From NCBI GenBank assembly GCA_002010925.1, contig MTLR01000154.1, forward strand, positions 1,267 through 8,985: a stretch of 7,719 nucleotides of DNA. The letters run 5' to 3'. Below, piece after piece: positions 1 through 5,576 of the stretch. The notes beneath the pieces were generated by a model. It ran no database searches, was not told the origin of the DNA, and saw only the letters and a program-made list of their open reading frames with translations. The translations under genes were made by a program, and so were the position numbers. Position 1 is the first letter of the stretch. Every line of letters begins with the position of its first letter. This stretch comes from Candidatus Bathyarchaeota archaeon JdFR-04. GTDB taxonomy: Archaea > Thermoproteota > Bathyarchaeia > Bathyarchaeales > UBA233.

Positions 1-248
1 CTCCTGCCAAATCCTCTTTTATCCCACGAAAATGTTGCGAAGCCCGCTCTGCACAGATGCTTTGATATTTCAAGAAAGAAATTCTTCCTGTAGAGTTTTC
101 TGCCATCTGGATGCAAAATCATGTTGCCGTCTCTGTCCTGCTCAAGAGTGCCATGAATCAGCAGTACAGCAGGCAATTTTTCCCCTTCGGGATATCTCAG
201 AACACCCGTAAGCTTAACATCACTCTCAAAGGCTATCTCTTTCTCCAT
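1..248 (-). CDS. alpha/beta hydrolase, N-terminal part (runs off left edge)
   Basis: About 82 residues of the N-terminus of an alpha/beta hydrolase of the dienelactone hydrolase / S33 peptidase-like type are visible. Seen: an early strand reading VLLIHG followed by TLEQDRDGN, the HG of which is the usual oxyanion-hole element, and further on ATFSWDKRGFG, the D-x-RG-x-G turn that precedes the nucleophile elbow in this fold. The Ser-Asp-His triad itself lies beyond the window, so activity cannot be judged. The start is ATG at 248-246 (or the ATG at 251-249, one codon earlier). It overlaps the stop of the permease gene (ATGATG containing TGA), with a good GGAGGAG ribosome site inside the permease end. 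It is therefore translated from the same operon as the transporter. Substrate unknown; a role in releasing cargo from an imported chelate would be only a guess. Confidence 0.85.
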   Translation of the reverse strand, partial: MEKEIAFESDVKLTGVLRYPEGEKLPAVLLIHGTLEQDRDGNMILHPDGRKLYRKNFFLEISKHLCRAGFATFSWDKRGFGR

Positions 249-1297
249 CATCTCCAGTACTCCTCCTTCCTCGTCATCAGGAGATAGATGAACATCGGCA
301 CACCTATGAATGAAATCACGATTCCAATTGGGAGTATAATTGGTGAGAGCAAAGTTCTTCCTACTGTGTCTGCTGCTATAATGAGTATGGATCCTGAGAG
401 GCATGAGGCTGGCAGCAAAAATCTGTGATCTCCGCCAATCACAAACCTCGTTAGATGCGGAGCTACAAGTCCCACAAATCCTATTATTCCCGTAAAGGAG
501 ATTATGGTAGCTGTAATGAGGGATGAGAGCATTAATGAGACCGTCCTCACAAATGTGATATTCACTCCAAGACTTTTTGCCGTCTCATCATCTGCAAGAA
601 CCATTGCATTCAGATCCCAGGCAAAGCGCATCAAGATTGGAAAAACAGCCACAAACACAACTGTAACGACAAATATCGATTCCCACTTTGCTCTGCTCAG
701 AGAGCCAAATGTCCAGTGAACCATCATCATGAGCTCCTCTTCTGATGCAAAGAACTGAAGTATTGCCGTCAGTGCGCTGAAAAAGTAAGATAAGGCGATT
801 CCAGCAAGAATGAGGGTTTCTGGTGATGCTCCCCGCAGCCTTGCAAGTCCAAAGACTGCAAATGCACAGATAAGTGCGAAGATGAAGGCATTTGTTATAA
901 TAAGTAGTGTTCCAGTTCCCATAAACCCAACTCCGAGCATTATGGCTACTGAAGCTCCAAAAGCTGCAGCAGAGGAAACACCGATCGTGAACGGACTTAC
1001 GAGCGGGTTTCTGGTTACACCCTGCATCACCACTCCGGCTAAAGCAAGTCCCGCTCCGGCGATAACTCCCATAACCACTCGGGGAAGTCTGAGGTGCCAC
1101 ACCACGGCATCCTTGAATGTATCACTATTGGCTGAGAAAAACCTTGAAAGTATCGCCGAAAAAACATCCTTCACGCTCAACTCTGCCGCTCCCACAGAGG
1201 TTGCAAGAATGACGAAGGTTGCGAGGGCTAAGGAGCTAAAAATTAAAAATAAAATTTTTCTTGCAACGAAACTCGAATACGCTTCGTAAGTTTTCAT
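248..1297 (-). CDS. FecCD/BtuC-family ABC transporter permease
   Basis: Complete 349-residue inner-membrane permease of the FecCD family (importers of iron-siderophore, haem, cobalamin and related metal chelates); the usual length is 320-350. Seen: an N-terminal hydrophobic helix after a short charged tail, then the family signature around residues 80-117 (GAGLALAGVVMQ, TRNPLVSP, GVSSAAAFGAS), the GIIGFVGLVAPHLTR stretch that forms the coupling helix to the ATPase around residue 265, and the C-terminal PIGIVISFIGVPMFIYLL block. The ATG at 1297 lies one base after the TGA of the upstream binding-protein gene (TGACATG), so the two were one transcription unit. No ATPase gene is visible; the next gene is a hydrolase, so the ATP-binding subunit must be elsewhere or lost. 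The substrate cannot be told from the permease. Because the upstream gene is broken near 2010, expression from the original promoter is probably also disrupted. Confidence 0.95.
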   Translation of the reverse strand: MKTYEAYSSFVARKILFLIFSSLALATFVILATSVGAAELSVKDVFSAILSRFFSANSDTFKDAVVWHLRLPRVVMGVIAGAGLALAGVVMQGVTRNPLVSPFTIGVSSAAAFGASVAIMLGVGFMGTGTLLIITNAFIFALICAFAVFGLARLRGASPETLILAGIALSYFFSALTAILQFFASEEELMMMVHWTFGSLSRAKWESIFVVTVVFVAVFPILMRFAWDLNAMVLADDETAKSLGVNITFVRTVSLMLSSLITATIISFTGIIGFVGLVAPHLTRFVIGGDHRFLLPASCLSGSILIIAADTVGRTLLSPIILPIGIVISFIGVPMFIYLLMTRKEEYWR

Positions 1298-1298
1298 G

Positions 1299-2009
1299 TC
1301 AGGACATCGAGGGATACAAATACACTCCCTGATATTTCAACCCCTGGTATTCTTCCAGATACTCTTTAAGCACAGCATACGGGTCGAGATCTTCAAATTT
1401 ATCTGGATACAGTATTTTAGCCAGAAATATCGGTCCGAACTTCTTCCTTGCCCCTCCTGTAACATCGAAGCTTATTATATATACATCGCCATTCTTCATT
1501 GCAGTTGTATTGGCAAGCTCCGCTCTGCTGGTGATTTCATCGTAAAGCTCTTTGAATTTTGAAGCATCCTCAAGAAGGTATCCACCGGGTGTACCCTTTA
1601 TTATAACATCCGGATCTCTCTTGGCTACTTCCTCTGGATCGACCTCGAAGTAGTATGCGGAAATCTCGGGGAATAAATCGATGCCACCGGCAGCACGAAT
1701 GATGCCGGGAATTCCGCAGCCGTAATCAGCTCCGCCATAAGTCTTGTATTTGTCCGCTCCCTCAAAGTAAACCTTCTTTCTTTCGTCGTCGGGTATGTCC
1801 TTCACCCTCTCCTCTATCAGATCCCATTTCTCCCTGAAGAAGTTTATGTACTCCTCAGCCCTATCTTCATAACCGAGCATGAAGCCAAGCGTTCTCACCT
1901 CTCTCTCCCACACCTCAACCCTGTAGAAGTCCAGAGCAACTACAGCAATGCCGAAGGGTTCAAGCTTCTTCGCAACTTCATCGGGCGATGATGTAGTATC
2001 GATAAGGGT
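1299..2009 (-). pseudogene. Truncated ABC transporter substrate-binding protein (5' end missing)
   Basis: The open frame gives 236 residues of an iron/chelate-type periplasmic binding protein (TroA/FepB-like fold). Seen: the second half of lobe one from DTTSSPDEVAKKLEPFGI, the long linking helix (EVRTLGFMLGYEDRAEEYINFF), the lobe-two stretch with YGCGIPGIIRAAGG and PDVIIKG, and a typical archaeal C-terminus with DVTGGARKKFGPIFLAK and YLYPS. The family normally has about 330-380 residues with a signal peptide or lipobox and a first ligand-binding lobe. All of that is absent. The frame meets TGA at 2012-2010, exactly where AT-rich DNA with an integrase promoter begins. A GTG at 1913 could start a 204-residue remnant, but it has no clear ribosome site and would make no export signal. 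I infer that insertion split the gene; the missing 5' part should lie past the other end of the element unless it was deleted. Confidence 0.85.
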
Positions 2010-2013
2010 TCAA
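1954..2013. repeat. 10-bp direct repeat AAGGGTTCAA at the gene/element junction
   Basis: AAGGGTTCAA occurs at 1954-1963 inside the binding-protein gene and again at 2004-2013 exactly at the point where the gene frame ends; the starts are 50 bp apart. The two copies lie in different reading frames of the gene, so this is not protein repetition. It could be part of a recombinase recognition region, or chance. Confidence 0.5.
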
Positions 2014-2020
2014 CAAAATT

Positions 2021-2030
2021 TTTAAATATT
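2021..2030 (+). promoter_or_regulatory. TATA box of the first integrase (leaderless)
   Basis: TTTAAATATT is centred about 27 bases ahead of the integrase ATG, the spacing expected for an archaeal promoter whose transcript begins at or next to the start codon. No Shine-Dalgarno sequence lies before the ATG, which fits leaderless translation. The box is only some 10 bases from the inferred insertion junction, so integration state could affect the promoter. Confidence 0.6.
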
Positions 2031-2051
2031 CTCAAATCATCACTTAGACTT

Positions 2052-3296
2052 ATGCCCTACAAAGATTGGAGATCCCTCAATGTAACTGAAGATATTGTCA
2101 AGAAATGGGCTGAAGATTTAAGTTCCAGCACAGCAAAAAATTATGTTTACTATTTTCTAAAATATCTTGAATGGGTTAAGGAAAAGGGATACTGGAGTTC
2201 TGCAAAAGAGATGATCGAAGATTACAAAAGCAGAGACCTTGATGATAGATACAGACATTTAGACGTCCTTTTAGAATTCATTAAATCATCTAACACAGGA
2301 ATAAACGACAAAAAATTACGATATTGTGCTGTAAAGAATTTTTACGAATATTATAGGGCTGATTTACCAAAACCATCCAAGCAGGATAGGCTTAGAGCAT
2401 TCAGACCATCAGAGATGGACAAAAAAAGAGCTTTATTAAATAAACCTGTCAAGGTGGATGAAATAAAGAAAATAATCATTCACGCTCCACAGCCATATAA
2501 AGCTGCATTTATGGTTTGTTTTCAGGGGGCGTTAGGAAGGTCAGAGTACAACCAGTTTAATGAACTTGTGTGGAAAACCATTGTCGATAAACTGGATGAG
2601 AAGGGACCCATAAAAATAAATATGATCAGGCAGAAAACAAGCAAATTAGATATTAAAAGCTACTATACTTTTCTGGGGGGAGATGCAAAGATTCTAATAA
2701 AAGATTGGCTAAATCAACGCCCCGAAACAGACTCAAATGCTCTATTTGTGGTTTACAACAGGAGAAAACGAAAGTATGTCCCCTTAACGGGAAAGCGATT
2801 AGCTGACAGACTTACAGAATTTGGCAAGAAATTAGGTTTAATTGAAGATATCGGACTAAATCAATATCATCTACACCTACACGAGTTCAGAGACCTATTC
2901 AAATCACTATGTACTCTTAGCGGAGTAAATCCAATCGCAAGTGAGTTCTTCTTAGGACATGTTATTGATAAGCTCGGTTATGACAAATCTCCCGAATATG
3001 ATGAAGAGTGGTTCAGAAATGAATACCTCAAAGTAGAGCCCAAGCTCAATGTTCTTTCTGGATCCGGTTTCGATGTAGAAAAGGCAAAGGAGGAAGTAAA
3101 GAAAGAGGTGGGAGACCTAATAATCGAACTAAAGAAGGAAAATAACCTTCTAAAAAGAAAGAACGAGGAACTCGAAAAGAAAATAGAGGATGTAAACCGA
3201 TTAGTAAAGGAGATGTTATTCCTAATGAAAGAAAATGGGCTAATCAAATATCCCGACAAACTCATCCCACTTAAAATCTTGTCTGAAAATAAATAA
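2052..3296 (+). CDS. Tyrosine recombinase / integrase with C-terminal coiled coil
   Basis: Complete 414-residue site-specific recombinase of the archaeal phage-integrase type. The N-terminal core-binding region covers about residues 10-110 (helical, with SSSTAKNYVYYFLKYLEWV resembling the SAM-like DNA-binding domain). Catalytic region: Arg163 in QGALGRSEYNQ, a candidate Lys195 or Lys198 in RQKTSKLD, His277-x-x-Arg280 in HLHEFRD, His303 in LGHVID, and a likely nucleophile Tyr310 in LGYDKSP (Tyr316 or Tyr325 are alternatives). From residue 341 to about 392 there is a Lys/Glu heptad-like coiled coil (KKENNLLKRKNEELEKK), perhaps for oligomerisation. The ATG is supported by the TATA box spacing. 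The gene stands just inside the truncated binding-protein gene and points inward, as expected of the integrase of an inserted element. It looks intact, not split as in SSV-type integration. Confidence 0.92.
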   Translation: MPYKDWRSLNVTEDIVKKWAEDLSSSTAKNYVYYFLKYLEWVKEKGYWSSAKEMIEDYKSRDLDDRYRHLDVLLEFIKSSNTGINDKKLRYCAVKNFYEYYRADLPKPSKQDRLRAFRPSEMDKKRALLNKPVKVDEIKKIIIHAPQPYKAAFMVCFQGALGRSEYNQFNELVWKTIVDKLDEKGPIKINMIRQKTSKLDIKSYYTFLGGDAKILIKDWLNQRPETDSNALFVVYNRRKRKYVPLTGKRLADRLTEFGKKLGLIEDIGLNQYHLHLHEFRDLFKSLCTLSGVNPIASEFFLGHVIDKLGYDKSPEYDEEWFRNEYLKVEPKLNVLSGSGFDVEKAKEEVKKEVGDLIIELKKENNLLKRKNEELEKKIEDVNRLVKEMLFLMKENGLIKYPDKLIPLKILSENK

Positions 3297-3338
3297 TTAC
3301 ACATTAGGAATTTTGACAGTAAGTGTTTTATGAAAAAA

Positions 3339-3346
3339 TTTATATT
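3339..3346 (+). promoter_or_regulatory. TATA box before tiny ORF
   Basis: TTTATATT preceded by an A-run is centred about 27 bases before the ATG at 3369, the same geometry as at the first integrase. It would start a leaderless or nearly leaderless transcript just after the integrase stop codon. Confidence 0.5.
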
Positions 3347-3368
3347 CCTATTTTGAGTGAAGTTATGC

Positions 3369-3452
3369 ATGGAAGAAGAACCTGAAGGAATCAGGCTTCT
3401 ACGAGAATTCGTTGAAAGGCTTAGACAATTCGACAAGAACAGACATCAATAA
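3369..3452 (+). CDS. Possible 27-residue leaderless small protein
   Basis: ATG at 3369 opens a 27-codon frame ending in TAA: it begins MEEEPEGIRLLREFVERLRQ and ends with a basic tail DKNRHQ. The peptide is an amphipathic helix with an acidic N-terminus. Support comes from the TATA box about 27 bases upstream and from a pyrimidine-rich, T-rich block that begins 12 bases after the stop and could end transcription, so promoter, ORF and terminator form one small unit. I do not recognise a family. It could be a small regulator, the remnant N-terminus of a lost gene, or the transcript could act as an RNA. The 78-codon frame that starts at 3412 in another register reads low-complexity Phe/Ile/Leu from the repeats and I do not regard it as a gene. 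Confidence 0.4.
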   Translation: MEEEPEGIRLLREFVERLRQFDKNRHQ

Positions 3453-3464
3453 CCTTTGTGCACT

Positions 3465-3500
3465 CTTATTCTTTATCTTATTCTTTATCTTATTCTTTAT
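3465..3500 (+). repeat. Three perfect tandem 12-bp repeats (CTTATTCTTTAT); possible T-rich terminator
   Basis: CTTATTCTTTAT is repeated three times without mismatch at 3465-3476, 3477-3488 and 3489-3500. The plus strand is nearly all pyrimidine plus A, as in archaeal terminators, and follows the small ORF. Perfect identity suggests recent slippage or selection, for example as binding sites. Confidence 0.75.
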
Positions 3501-3583
3501 CGCTCTCAAAACCATTTTTCCACTTTCCACTTGCTTTAGCTTTCTTTATTATTTTATTTCCGTATTTCTCTATTACTATATTC

Positions 3584-3629
3584 ATGTATTGAATTTGATA
3601 GTGAATGTATTGAATTCCAGTATTGAAAT
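3584..3629. repeat. Direct repeats ATGTATTGAATT (two copies plus a partial third)
   Basis: ATGTATTGAATT occurs at 3584-3595 and 3605-3616, 21 bp apart (two helical turns), and its core GTATTGAA recurs at 3620-3627. Helically phased copies suggest protein binding sites, but in AT-rich DNA chance is not excluded. Confidence 0.55.
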
Positions 3630-3702
3630 CACTCTTTTTCTGAAATAAAATAGCTCATAGCCTTTTTTTAAACTCCTAATGTGCTAAATTAATTGAACTT
3701 AC

Positions 3703-3742
3703 CATATTTTCGTATTTTCGTATTTTCATATTGCCATATTAT
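3703..3742. repeat. Five tandem 8-bp units CRTATTNN (iteron-like)
   Basis: Units in head-to-tail order are CATATTTT (3703-3710), CGTATTTT (3711), CGTATTTT (3719), CATATTGC (3727) and CATATTAT (3735). They lie directly ahead of a TATA-like TTTTTATATT (about 3747-3756), so they could be operator sites as well as origin iterons. Confidence 0.55.
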
Positions 3743-3780
3743 TTTATTTTTATATTAAGTCTTCCAACCGGTAGATAATG

Positions 3781-3841
3781 TGAAAAAAGCATGATAAAGT
3801 GTTTAATTTTCAACCATAATATGACAAAAGCGTATGGTAAA
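3781..3841. repeat. Imperfect direct repeat upstream of the HEAT-repeat gene
   Basis: TGAAAAAAGCATGATAAA (3781-3798) and TGACAAAAGCGTATGGTAAA (3822-3841) match over most of their length allowing a two-base gap, 41 bp apart. They fall inside or just before the 35-codon ORF and may be regulatory. Confidence 0.35.
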
Positions 3842-3898
3842 AAAATCAAAAAGTTAATAGAGTTTTTAGTGAAAACATCTCGGAAGGGGGAGGGATAA
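3791..3898 (+). CDS. Possible 35-residue upstream ORF, in frame with the HEAT-repeat gene
   Basis: ATG at 3791 opens 35 codons beginning MIKCLIFNHNMTKAYGKKIK and ending with a basic tail; an internal ATG lies at 3821. Its TAA (3896-3898) is directly followed by the TTG start of the 511-residue gene in the same frame (TAATTG). The peptide is Lys-rich and could be a coupled leader peptide, or the original N-terminus of the large protein cut off by a nonsense codon. The strong GGGGGAGGG ribosome site lies in its last codons, which favours separate initiation at the TTG. No family recognised. Confidence 0.35.
   Translation: MIKCLIFNHNMTKAYGKKIKKLIEFLVKTSRKGEG
3886..3894 (+). promoter_or_regulatory. 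Ribosome binding site deciding the TTG start
   Basis: GGGGGAGGG followed by ATAA and TTG at 3899. The in-frame TAA at 3896-3898 rules out any start further upstream, so TTG with this purine-rich site is the only strong choice. Confidence 0.65.
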
Positions 3899-5434
3899 TT
3901 GAAGAGCTATGAATTAAGAAATCAAATTCAAAAAATAATATATAACTACATTAATAAATTAAGCGAAGGTGAAGTAAAAAATATAATGCTAAGGTATCAA
4001 TACGATTTAACTGAGGACTTAATGAATTTTTTTGCTACAAAGCCTCCTAAACAAAAGATTGTCATTGAAAGAGTAGTAAAAGAGTTAGAAAATCATATTG
4101 ATTCCATCAAAAGACAATATAGATTAAATGATGTCAAATTTCAAAAGTCAAAGAAACTCTCAAGAACTTACGATCTCTTTATTAAGATAAACAAAGATAA
4201 ATTAAGCTCAAAATTAACGTATATTATCCTCGACAACAAGGAAATCCTAAAAAATCCAATTAGACTGTTATCAAACGAATATGTTCTCAGAGATTTGGAA
4301 AGTCCAATATATGGTATTTTCTTATGGAAACACACCTTGATTAAAAGACTCAGTAAAATTGTTGAGGAGGTTATTCAAACAGAACATGATTTTATTGAGC
4401 TGAGGAGAAGAGTGGAAAAGATATTTGTTATCTCACTTTGTAGGATATTCCTTGATCAATTAGTTGAATATTTGGCTCTAATTATAAAAAGAAAGAACTA
4501 TCCAGCATTTTATTTTTCAAATAAATCGTATATCCTAAATCCCTATTATGATTTCAAGGTTAACGAAAAGATAGAAGCCCTTTCAAAAGAATTCCCAGAG
4601 GAAAATATTCATAATATTGAAAAGAAGATTTTAAGTGAGTTACTACGAGAAGAAGATCAGAAAAATAAAATAATTTTAATTTTAATGGCAGGTAGGTTGA
4701 GATTGAAAGGATTAGAAAATAAACTATTGGATATTCTGAACAATGAAAATAATCCAGACATCAAATCCGCATGTTTGTATGCTATGAACTTGATTGGGGG
4801 TGAAAGACTCCCTGAATATTCTTTAAAATTCATAAATGACGAATCAAATGCGGTTAGATATTTTGCAATCGCTGGACTTTCCAAAGTAAGTGATGAGAAA
4901 GCCATACAACACCTTATTTTAGGGGTTAACGACAAGAACGAGTTTATAGCAAATACCTCAATAGAATACCTAAATAATTTAGACAAAAAATTTGTTTTTG
5001 AGAAATGTATTGAATTAATTAACTCAGGAGACCTTAAATCAAAGATTGCGGCAATTAAAACAATAAATGAGCTTAAAAGAATCAGGAAGGATAAGAAAAT
5101 AGAGTTTTTAAAACCTCTTCTCCATGAGGATGAGAATGAAGAGGTGAGAATTATTGTTTTTAAAATTCTTACAAAGTTGAATTGTTTTGAACCAAAAGAT
5201 TATGTAAACTTTGCAAAATCAGATCCTTGTGGAGAAATTAGAAGATTGGCTATTGCAGAATTCGTAGAATTCTTTAATGAAGATTTAATCCCCGTATTGA
5301 AAGAATTATTGAATGATGGCGACCGAAAGGTTGTTTCTCAAGTAATAAAAGTAATGGATGTAGTTGGTATTTCTGAATATGAAGATAATTTAGTAAAAGA
5401 CGCTAAAAAAAGATTAACTGGATCAGGTGGTTGA
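3899..5434 (+). CDS. HEAT-repeat protein of unknown function
   Basis: A 511-residue soluble, almost entirely helical protein. The N-terminal half (about 1-250) is Lys/Ile/Glu-rich and matches no domain I know; it contains helical segments around 50-75 and 145-195 (RRRVEKIFVISLCRIFLDQLVEYLALI) and a Tyr/Asn-rich stretch near 200-220. From about 255 to 500 there are roughly six to seven HEAT/armadillo-like helical pairs, for example DIKSACLYAMNLIG, NAVRYFAIAGLSKVSDEKAI, DLKSKIAAIKTINELK, EEVRIIVFKILTKL, GEIRRLAIAEFVEFF and RKVVSQVIKVMDVVG, with the typical V-R-x-x-A pattern. No catalytic motif, signal peptide or membrane segment is seen. HEAT arrays usually bind proteins or nucleic acid, so a scaffold or sensor role is likely but unproven. 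The gene is clearly AT-richer than both the host operon and the genes to its right, suggesting separate acquisition. It stands alone as accessory cargo next to an integrase. Confidence 0.85.
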   Translation: MKSYELRNQIQKIIYNYINKLSEGEVKNIMLRYQYDLTEDLMNFFATKPPKQKIVIERVVKELENHIDSIKRQYRLNDVKFQKSKKLSRTYDLFIKINKDKLSSKLTYIILDNKEILKNPIRLLSNEYVLRDLESPIYGIFLWKHTLIKRLSKIVEEVIQTEHDFIELRRRVEKIFVISLCRIFLDQLVEYLALIIKRKNYPAFYFSNKSYILNPYYDFKVNEKIEALSKEFPEENIHNIEKKILSELLREEDQKNKIILILMAGRLRLKGLENKLLDILNNENNPDIKSACLYAMNLIGGERLPEYSLKFINDESNAVRYFAIAGLSKVSDEKAIQHLILGVNDKNEFIANTSIEYLNNLDKKFVFEKCIELINSGDLKSKIAAIKTINELKRIRKDKKIEFLKPLLHEDENEEVRIIVFKILTKLNCFEPKDYVNFAKSDPCGEIRRLAIAEFVEFFNEDLIPVLKELLNDGDRKVVSQVIKVMDVVGISEYEDNLVKDAKKRLTGSGG

Positions 5435-5462
5435 ACAATTTCCACCTTGAACAATTCCTACC
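5431..5462. repeat. 16-bp tandem repeat at the end of the HEAT-repeat gene
   Basis: TTGAACAATTTCCACC (5431-5446) is followed at once by TTGAACAATTCCTACC (5447-5462), 14 of 16 bases identical. The first copy contains the stop codon of the HEAT-repeat gene. Possibly a binding site pair upstream of the next operon. Confidence 0.65.
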
Positions 5463-5480
5463 TTCCTATATTCAAGGTTG
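5442..5480 (+). promoter_or_regulatory. Promoter of the TSCPD operon framed by an inverted repeat
   Basis: A TATA box, TATATT at 5467-5472, lies about 25 bases before the ATG of the 15-codon ORF at 5494. ACCTTGAA (5444-5451) and TTCAAGGT (5471-5478) form a perfect 8-bp inverted repeat that flanks and touches the TATA box, with looser CC/GG extension on both sides. An operator that blocks TBP/TFB access is one reading; a terminator hairpin for the HEAT-repeat gene is another. Confidence 0.45.
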
Positions 5481-5493
5481 GACAGATATGTAG

Positions 5494-5541
5494 ATGGCTG
5501 ACCAGTTGATGGTTAACTGCAACCCTTCTCGTGGTAGATAA
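5494..5541 (+). CDS. Possible 15-residue leaderless leader peptide
   Basis: ATG at 5494 opens MADQLMVNCNPSRGR and ends at TAA 5539-5541. The ATG sits where the transcript is predicted to start from the TATA box at 5467-5472, so it could be translated as a leaderless message. It ends six bases before the left arm of the hairpin that covers the next gene's ribosome site. It is very short, and its reality rests only on position. Confidence 0.3.
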   Translation: MADQLMVNCNPSRGR

Positions 5542-5546
5542 GACAC

Positions 5547-5575
5547 CCATCACCCCCTCCCACACGAGGTGATGG
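5547..5575 (+). promoter_or_regulatory. Hairpin covering the ribosome binding site of the zinc-ribbon gene
   Basis: CCATCACC (5547-5554) pairs perfectly with GGTGATGG (5568-5575) across a 13-base C-rich loop. The right arm contains most of the excellent ribosome binding site GAGGTGAT (5566-5573) three bases before the ATG at 5577. The left arm plus loop (ATCACCCCCTCC) resembles the 3' tail of 16S rRNA, as expected of an anti-Shine-Dalgarno mimic. If folded it should repress translation. Confidence 0.5.
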
Positions 5576-5576
5576 T

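Larger units (their letters stand above)
3501..3898. other. AT-rich non-coding stretch with short repeats (possible control or origin region)
   Basis: Together with 3297-3500 this is the largest stretch without a convincing large gene. It contains three families of short direct repeats (listed separately) and long T-rich and A-rich runs. No tRNA, no replication-initiator gene and no long inverted repeat were seen. It could be a replication origin or partition site of a formerly free element, a promoter region for the HEAT-repeat gene, or simply degenerate DNA. Confidence 0.4.

Noticed and set aside
588..1289. Overlapping open frames on both strands within the permease gene
   Set aside because: They are shadows of the strongly conserved FecCD reading frame; their translations are Cys/Ser- or Thr/Pro-rich without any domain pattern.
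1296..1562. Plus-strand 88-codon frame
   Set aside because: Lies antisense to the conserved C-terminus of the binding-protein gene and has no ribosome site or recognisable motif.
2004..2051. tRNA-gene attachment site
   Set aside because: GGTTCAA resembles a T-loop, but no acceptor or anticodon stem can be built around it, and the flanking DNA reads as binding-protein codons.
2052..3296. SSV-type split integrase
   Set aside because: The gene carries both the N-terminal domain and all catalytic boxes in one uninterrupted frame, so integration did not split it.
2978..3436. Minus-strand 152-codon Ser/Phe-rich frame
   Set aside because: It is the antisense of the integrase coiled coil (AAG/GAA codons read as CTT/TTC) and is low in complexity.
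3412..3648. 78-codon hydrophobic frame from TTG
   Set aside because: Its Phe/Ile/Leu content comes from the pyrimidine-rich 12-bp repeats, and there is no ribosome site; a membrane peptide is unlikely though not excluded.
3465..3742. CRISPR array
   Set aside because: The repeats are 8-12 bp, tandem and without unique spacers of regular length; no cas gene is present.
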